A stretch of DNA of 64,000 nt from UBA3824 sp017541145 (GTDB lineage Bacteria; Bacteroidota; Bacteroidia; Bacteroidales; UBA3824): positions 1 through 64,000 of the forward strand of contig CAMVLO010000005.1 of the NCBI GenBank assembly GCA_947168365.1, written 5' to 3'. The notes under the pieces are model-generated. The model did no database searches and was not told the DNA's origin. It saw only the letters and a program-made list of their open reading frames with translations. Positions within the stretch are counted from its first letter, which is position 1, and the number at the start of each line of letters is the position of its first letter. Below, piece after piece: positions 63,001-64,000 of this stretch. A program made the position numbers and the translations under genes.

Positions 63001-63416
63001 AGTCTATAATCTTCAAGTATTTGTGGGTCATCGTTTTTTGATTTGATATTTCCGCATTCGGCAACATCGTCCAAATATTGTCGCAATTGACACTCAAAAC
63101 TTTCTTGTTTTCTGAGGTTTTGCGCTTTTTTCAGGCGATTGGTGATTATTTCGTAGATAGCAAATGCAGCAGCCGTTACCAAAAGTACTGTTATTGAGGC
63201 TGTTACCCAAGTAATTGATTCTAAATCTGCAAATTTGTATATAAAAATTGCTATTATTACAACTGCGAGCGATATTTCTCCAACATATTGAAACTTTCCC
63301 ATTACCGGTTCTTGTGGTCTTACCGGATGCACTTTCACGGGGACAAAACTTTTTTTGGCTTCTTGAATTTTGCCCGGAATTAATGTTATCGGAAATGTCG
63401 TTAATTCTTTTTTCAT
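60099..63416 (-). CDS. multi-domain fusion: membrane helices, DUF559/Vsr-like nuclease fold, Thr/Glu repeats, TPR, beta-propeller
   Basis: The 1105-residue product has two membrane helices at about 48-90. A nuclease-like region (about 120-300) carries NPNYVVAISDWKLYLDIEID and HNDYFTNQGWIVIRFAEEQI, the pattern of DUF559/Vsr-type PD-(D/E)XK folds. Asn replaces the first Asp (PN for PD). An acidic linker follows, with five 22-residue repeats of Pro-Glu-Asn and Thr-Glu (about 408-520). TPR-like helices lie at about 650-790 (RFELAYMRRSTANGNLGKF) and a WD40-like propeller at about 800-1105. A single polypeptide with all these parts is unusual. Its role is unknown; sensing DNA or protein at the membrane is possible. 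It ends at a terminator and has its own promoter. Confidence 0.78.
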   Translation of the reverse strand: MKKELTTFPITLIPGKIQEAKKSFVPVKVHPVRPQEPVMGKFQYVGEISLAVVIIAIFIYKFADLESITWVTASITVLLVTAAAFAIYEIITNRLKKAQNLRKQESFECQLRQYLDDVAECGNIKSKNDDPQILEDYRLNQVRKVLLYTNISLKPISWQGPKYFECFYGMLINNFPGKVLINYGLEDEKTGEKYNPNYVVAISDWKLYLDIEIDSPYSLDNRQPKTYLTKHQNDENPEFTSDKHNDYFTNQGWIVIRFAEEQIVKTPKSCCKVIAKVINDIIKDDTFLKNYDGIEDLQPIEIWDEEKCKTLEAEKYRESYLPPKPEDKTEDEFLEYRNFRNITDNQEEKEEIAAEKFYQNYSEETKKEDFAQQESDNQDLSIVKENEEVSEPENSETSENNDTIINSESNESTEPENIEEVTETENVTENNEVVTEPENIEEVTETENVTVNNEIVTEPENIEEETKTENVTENNPAVTEPENIEEVTETENVTENNEIVTEPENIDEVTETENVTENNQEDVENIEDVTLTGDVVEEDEDVTKSKDIENINEKDTITEGITENQNITSLNEEQQNELLAQQFAAALETTVEVTDNKEVTTETKPETTANSEQIKVEMVTTEPIQTKETQQVTAENQSNESKIVYSTQEANEKKALVDLVGEMTEYHKLEKWNDLLECCNKIIEIDPRFELAYMRRSTANGNLGKFEEVIADSKMVNEINPSNADAYYNAGIANLILQRHRNAIEEFNKAIKFGISNPGDVFLTIANIYNKLSDDINYREFLQKAANCDNGKAKILISKLKQDEKYNSLSEFNGCISKHLEIAREGVNEIAFSVNDDYAAIADQSRNLNIYRTSDWEIAYKDEIEVAAMAFSRNNRLMAIGGHGLLRILNTANSTFSLHADITNFTGSIKKIFFHPFNSDILYVSDNFSLWKVDTKTKVINKAISDFQLMAVSKDMQYIAGKDYFNRIKVYRIDVLAETFDKKIDETVEIKSMSINSDGSRLVFGDNNGKIELYNPFTTEQIISETLDSEIEEIEVSNTNYFLVMTTDRKLRFFNTTNGAKGNELQLNFMPKRIKLSNLNNLLAIGNFNEDFEVLYVNEKLTEVK
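61850..62190 (-). repeat. 66-bp in-frame repeats coding for a Thr/Glu-rich linker
   Basis: Five copies of a 22-codon unit (protein core EPENIEEVTETENVTENN) stand head to tail within the fusion gene, with one degenerate copy after them. The DNA copies differ at only a few positions, so recombination could change their number. The antisense strand gives open frames with Ser/Val-rich products, which are artefacts of the repeats. Confidence 0.85.
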
Positions 63417-63736
63417 TACAAGTTAGGTTTTTTTTCTCTCTATCTGTTTTATTTTCTTTTTTTCTTTACATTCTATGCAAAATTTAGCCCAAAAGCTAAA
63501 TATTTGCCTTGCAAAGTTAGTTAAATCTTTTCTTATTTTTGTATATTTGCAAACTTTTTTTCGTGTGTATGAACGACAATTTTGTCTCAAAATTGTTGAC
63601 GATAAAAATAATGATTACAATTTTTTGATTTTCAGTATTTTTTCGTGAAGTACTGTTATAATAATTTATTGTTTTTTACAATAATTAGAAGATAACAAAA
63701 ATCATTAAATTTTATTTTTTATTTTTGTTAATTATT
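63417..63736. other. divergent intergenic region
   Basis: This 320-base AT-rich gap separates the fusion gene from the plus-strand gene that begins at 63737. It holds the minus-strand promoter at 63512 and plus-strand -7 candidates TATATTTG (63542-63549) and TATTTTTG (63720-63727). No gene is seen; a 19-codon frame near 63570 is too weak to keep. Confidence 0.5.
63512..63519 (-). promoter_or_regulatory. -7 promoter element of the fusion gene
   Basis: Minus-strand TAACTTTG matches TAnnTTTG and lies about 100 bases before the ATG at 63416. Confidence 0.45.
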
Positions 63737-64000
63737 ATGTTGTGTTTTATTAGTAAACTTTTTAATAATACCAACCCTTCGTGTGCTCTGAGGTTGCAAC
63801 AAGTTCAAGGATTTTTTGTAGGAGGAGCCATTGGAGAGGCACTTGCGTTGCCTGTAAGGAACAAGTCAAAAGAAGAAATTTTGAAAAATCCTGTGACGGA
63901 GCTGCTTGGATTTGGTGATTTTCAGACTCCGGCAGGTTATTTTGCTGAGTGTACACAGGCGACTTTGGATTTTGCAAAGTTTCTTTGTGACAATGCTTAC
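63737..64000 (+). CDS. ADP-ribosylglycohydrolase (DraG/ARH) family protein, N-terminal part, degenerate metal site
   Basis: The gene runs off the window; 88 codons from the ATG at 63737 are visible. LRLQQVQGFFVGGAIGEALA is the opening helix of the DraG/ARH fold, which usually reads GAxxGDAxG; here the Asp is Glu. Later GYFAECTQATLDFAKFL stands where the family has a TDDTQMT metal motif, so the two Asp residues are changed to Glu and Cys. The fold is recognisable but Mg-dependent removal of ADP-ribose is doubtful. It is divergent from the 1105-residue fusion gene. The remainder of the protein, outside the window, could change this view. Confidence 0.75.
   Translation, partial: MLCFISKLFNNTNPSCALRLQQVQGFFVGGAIGEALALPVRNKSKEEILKNPVTELLGFGDFQTPAGYFAECTQATLDFAKFLCDNAY

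Overview
The window looks like an AT-rich chromosome segment of a Bacteroidota bacterium, probably Bacteroidales. The evidence is the many promoters of the Bacteroidota type (TAnnTTTG at about -7), the near absence of Shine-Dalgarno sequences, the HU gene followed by a 29-codon COX24-like basic minigene, the ftsK-lolA pair, a K+-dependent membrane pyrophosphatase, a ComEC of the Bacteroidota layout and a TPR-SpoIIE phosphatase. No rRNA, tRNA, CRISPR array or intact insertion sequence was seen.

Layout. 1-1.2 kb: the tail of an Rpn-type nuclease/transposase-like gene, an unknown ORF and an EACC1-like small protein. 1.3-9.5 kb, minus strand: housekeeping genes (RNase G, the COX24-like minigene, HU, LolA-like, FtsK, UvrB). 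9.5-11.8 kb: a TPR sensor with a SpoIIE phosphatase. 11.9-32.5 kb: a surface polysaccharide locus with a Wzz-like co-polymerase (minus strand), then a plus-strand run of flippase, glycosyltransferases, epimerase, acetyltransferases, two Wzy/WaaL-type membrane proteins, aminotransferase, initiating sugar-phosphate transferase and an MBOAT/AlgX-like O-acetylation pair. Two genes of a different kind sit inside it: a HipA-like kinase and an AlbA_2/ATPase regulator. Base composition within about 13.4-24 kb is visibly more AT-rich than in the flanks, which suggests exchange of the variable core.

32.5-42.6 kb: a lipoprotein hydrolase, membrane pyrophosphatase, ComEC, threonine synthase, a double VOC protein and RimO. 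42.7-44.9 kb is the most unusual part. It holds three diverged copies of a roughly 250-nt non-coding unit, each with a promoter-like box, an identical 3' core and its own intrinsic terminator. They are probably a family of sibling small RNAs. 44.8-51.0 kb: RluA, Tex, a receiver-PAS-adenylate cyclase and a MiaB that looks unlike the usual Bacteroidota form. 51.1-54.7 kb: a radical SAM gene overlapping two tandem paralogues whose DNA ends are nearly identical while their cores are strongly diverged. 54.8-64 kb: a secreted small protein, MtaB, a PQQ-type propeller, a HAD phosphatase, an LRR protein, a 1105-residue fusion (membrane helices, nuclease-like fold, Thr/Glu repeats, TPR, propeller) and the start of a degenerate ADP-ribosylglycohydrolase.

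The polysaccharide genes form one plausible pathway: lipid-linked initiation, sugar addition, epimerisation/amination, export by the flippase, polymerisation with chain-length control, and O-acetylation. RimO, MiaB and MtaB give all three classical radical SAM methylthiotransferases within 16 kb. All functional assignments are from reading the sequence; no database search was run.
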